64,000 nt of DNA, taken from NCBI GenBank assembly GCA_013399875.1, contig VXAZ01018984.1:4813503-4877502 (forward strand). The letters run 5' to 3'. This DNA comes from Gymnorhina tibicen. Taxonomy: Eukaryota > Chordata > Aves > Passeriformes > Artamidae. Under the pieces are notes generated by a model that saw only the letters and a program-made list of their open reading frames with translations, ran no database searches and was not told where the DNA came from. Positions 63,346-64,000 of the stretch are shown here, in pieces. The position numbers were made by a program, and so were the translations under genes. Position 1 is the stretch's first letter. The number at the start of each line of letters is the position of its first letter.

Positions 63346-64000
63346 ACCACTATCAAGACATTGCATGCAGTCATAAGAAAGATAGCAAAAAAAGTAAGGA
63401 AGAAGCAATACACTTTTCTTAGGTGTCTTTTTCTTCTCTTTTATATACTTTCTATAACTGGTCCTGTCTCTGTGTACATGCCTGCTGCTACAGTCCTGTG
63501 ACATGTAACATTATTAGTGAAGAGATGTGGTTGAAAATACTTTGTTTCGTGCCATATTTTTCAGTGGAATTTCTTCCCCCTCTCTCTCAGCAACTTGCTA
63601 AAGATTGCTATTGTTCCCCTTGGGGGAAATAAGAAAGAAAAAGCAAATTCTTCCCTTTTTCTTTTTTCTTTTCTTTTTTTCTTTTTAAGAGAAGTGGTTA
63701 GCTTTTTGAAAGGATGTTAAGACATTCCTGAATTATTTCTGACAAAGTGCTTTTTTTCCTATTAACTTGCTATTTTTTTTAAAGAGACCTCTTAAAATAA
63801 ACAGATAAATTGAAGAAGCAGACAAAAATGTTTAACCTCCTTTGCCGAGCATGTATGTGCTACTGTTAAAATCAGCAGCATGTGCGTGTAATGCTGTGTC
63901 CTATTTTTCATTAAACCCATACATGCATTGCAAATCATTTCTGTTGATCAATGGTTGATCTTCCAAAACTTTTTATATATAAAACTAGGCGGAAAAGTAA
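63346..64000. other. Non-coding; polypyrimidine tract
   Basis: A C/T-only tract lies at 63649-63686 and T runs lie near 63750 and 63773. No gene seen up to the window end. Confidence 0.65.

Noticed and set aside
1..64000. Operons, CRISPR arrays, prophage or bacterial mobile islands
   Set aside because: Composition, CR1 repeats and absence of dense open frames exclude a prokaryotic window.

Overview
This window looks like nuclear DNA from a vertebrate, most likely a bird. The reason is the repeats: at least three typical avian CR1 LINE remnants with the diagnostic 3' end (tails of ATTCTATG or TTCTGTGA 8-mers), plus a CR1 reverse-transcriptase fossil. Otherwise the DNA is AT-rich, CpG-poor and unusually poor in repeats, with no bacterial operon structure. 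The species cannot be fixed from the sequence. I see no intact protein-coding gene, no rRNA or tRNA gene and no CRISPR. The longest ATG-started open frame is 131 codons, which chance gives in 64 kb of AT-rich DNA, and none of the open frames looks like a known cellular protein. The window is best read as intergenic DNA (gene desert) or the inside of a very large intron.

Layout. 1-11.4 kb: unique DNA with one CR1 tail (776-904), a CpG-bearing candidate regulatory block near 5.3 kb, and an odd cluster of palindromic TTCnnGAA motifs near 10.85 kb. 11.43-11.82 kb: a decayed piece of the CR1 reverse-transcriptase gene. 16.4-16.8 kb: a 200-bp direct duplication meeting at the only N of the window, almost certainly two alleles placed side by side by the assembler. 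17-31.5 kb: unique DNA with a short CR1 tail (27.57 kb), a possible orphan 3' exon (26.6 kb) and an unresolved minus-strand stretch (28.2-29.8 kb) that might be an old processed pseudogene. 31.57-32.28 kb: a long, very diverged CR1/L3-type LINE fragment. 32.3-43.4 kb: unique DNA with fragments that resemble ancient amniote repeats and a 27-bp tandem. 43.4-44.0 kb: a possible old LTR. 44.9-45.3 kb: the most CpG-dense block I noticed, a good candidate for a conserved regulatory element. 56.15-56.55 kb: a second ancient CR1-like piece. 58.5-59.27 kb: trinucleotide and tetranucleotide microsatellites followed by a minus-strand CR1 3' end encoding the decayed ORF2 C-terminus. 63.28-63.35 kb: an AT-rich perfect or near-perfect palindrome.

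No set of genes works together here. What the window offers is a fossil record of CR1 retrotransposition in several age classes, candidate cis-regulatory blocks whose function depends on conservation data I cannot compute, and one clear assembly defect. I did not find an undescribed biological system.
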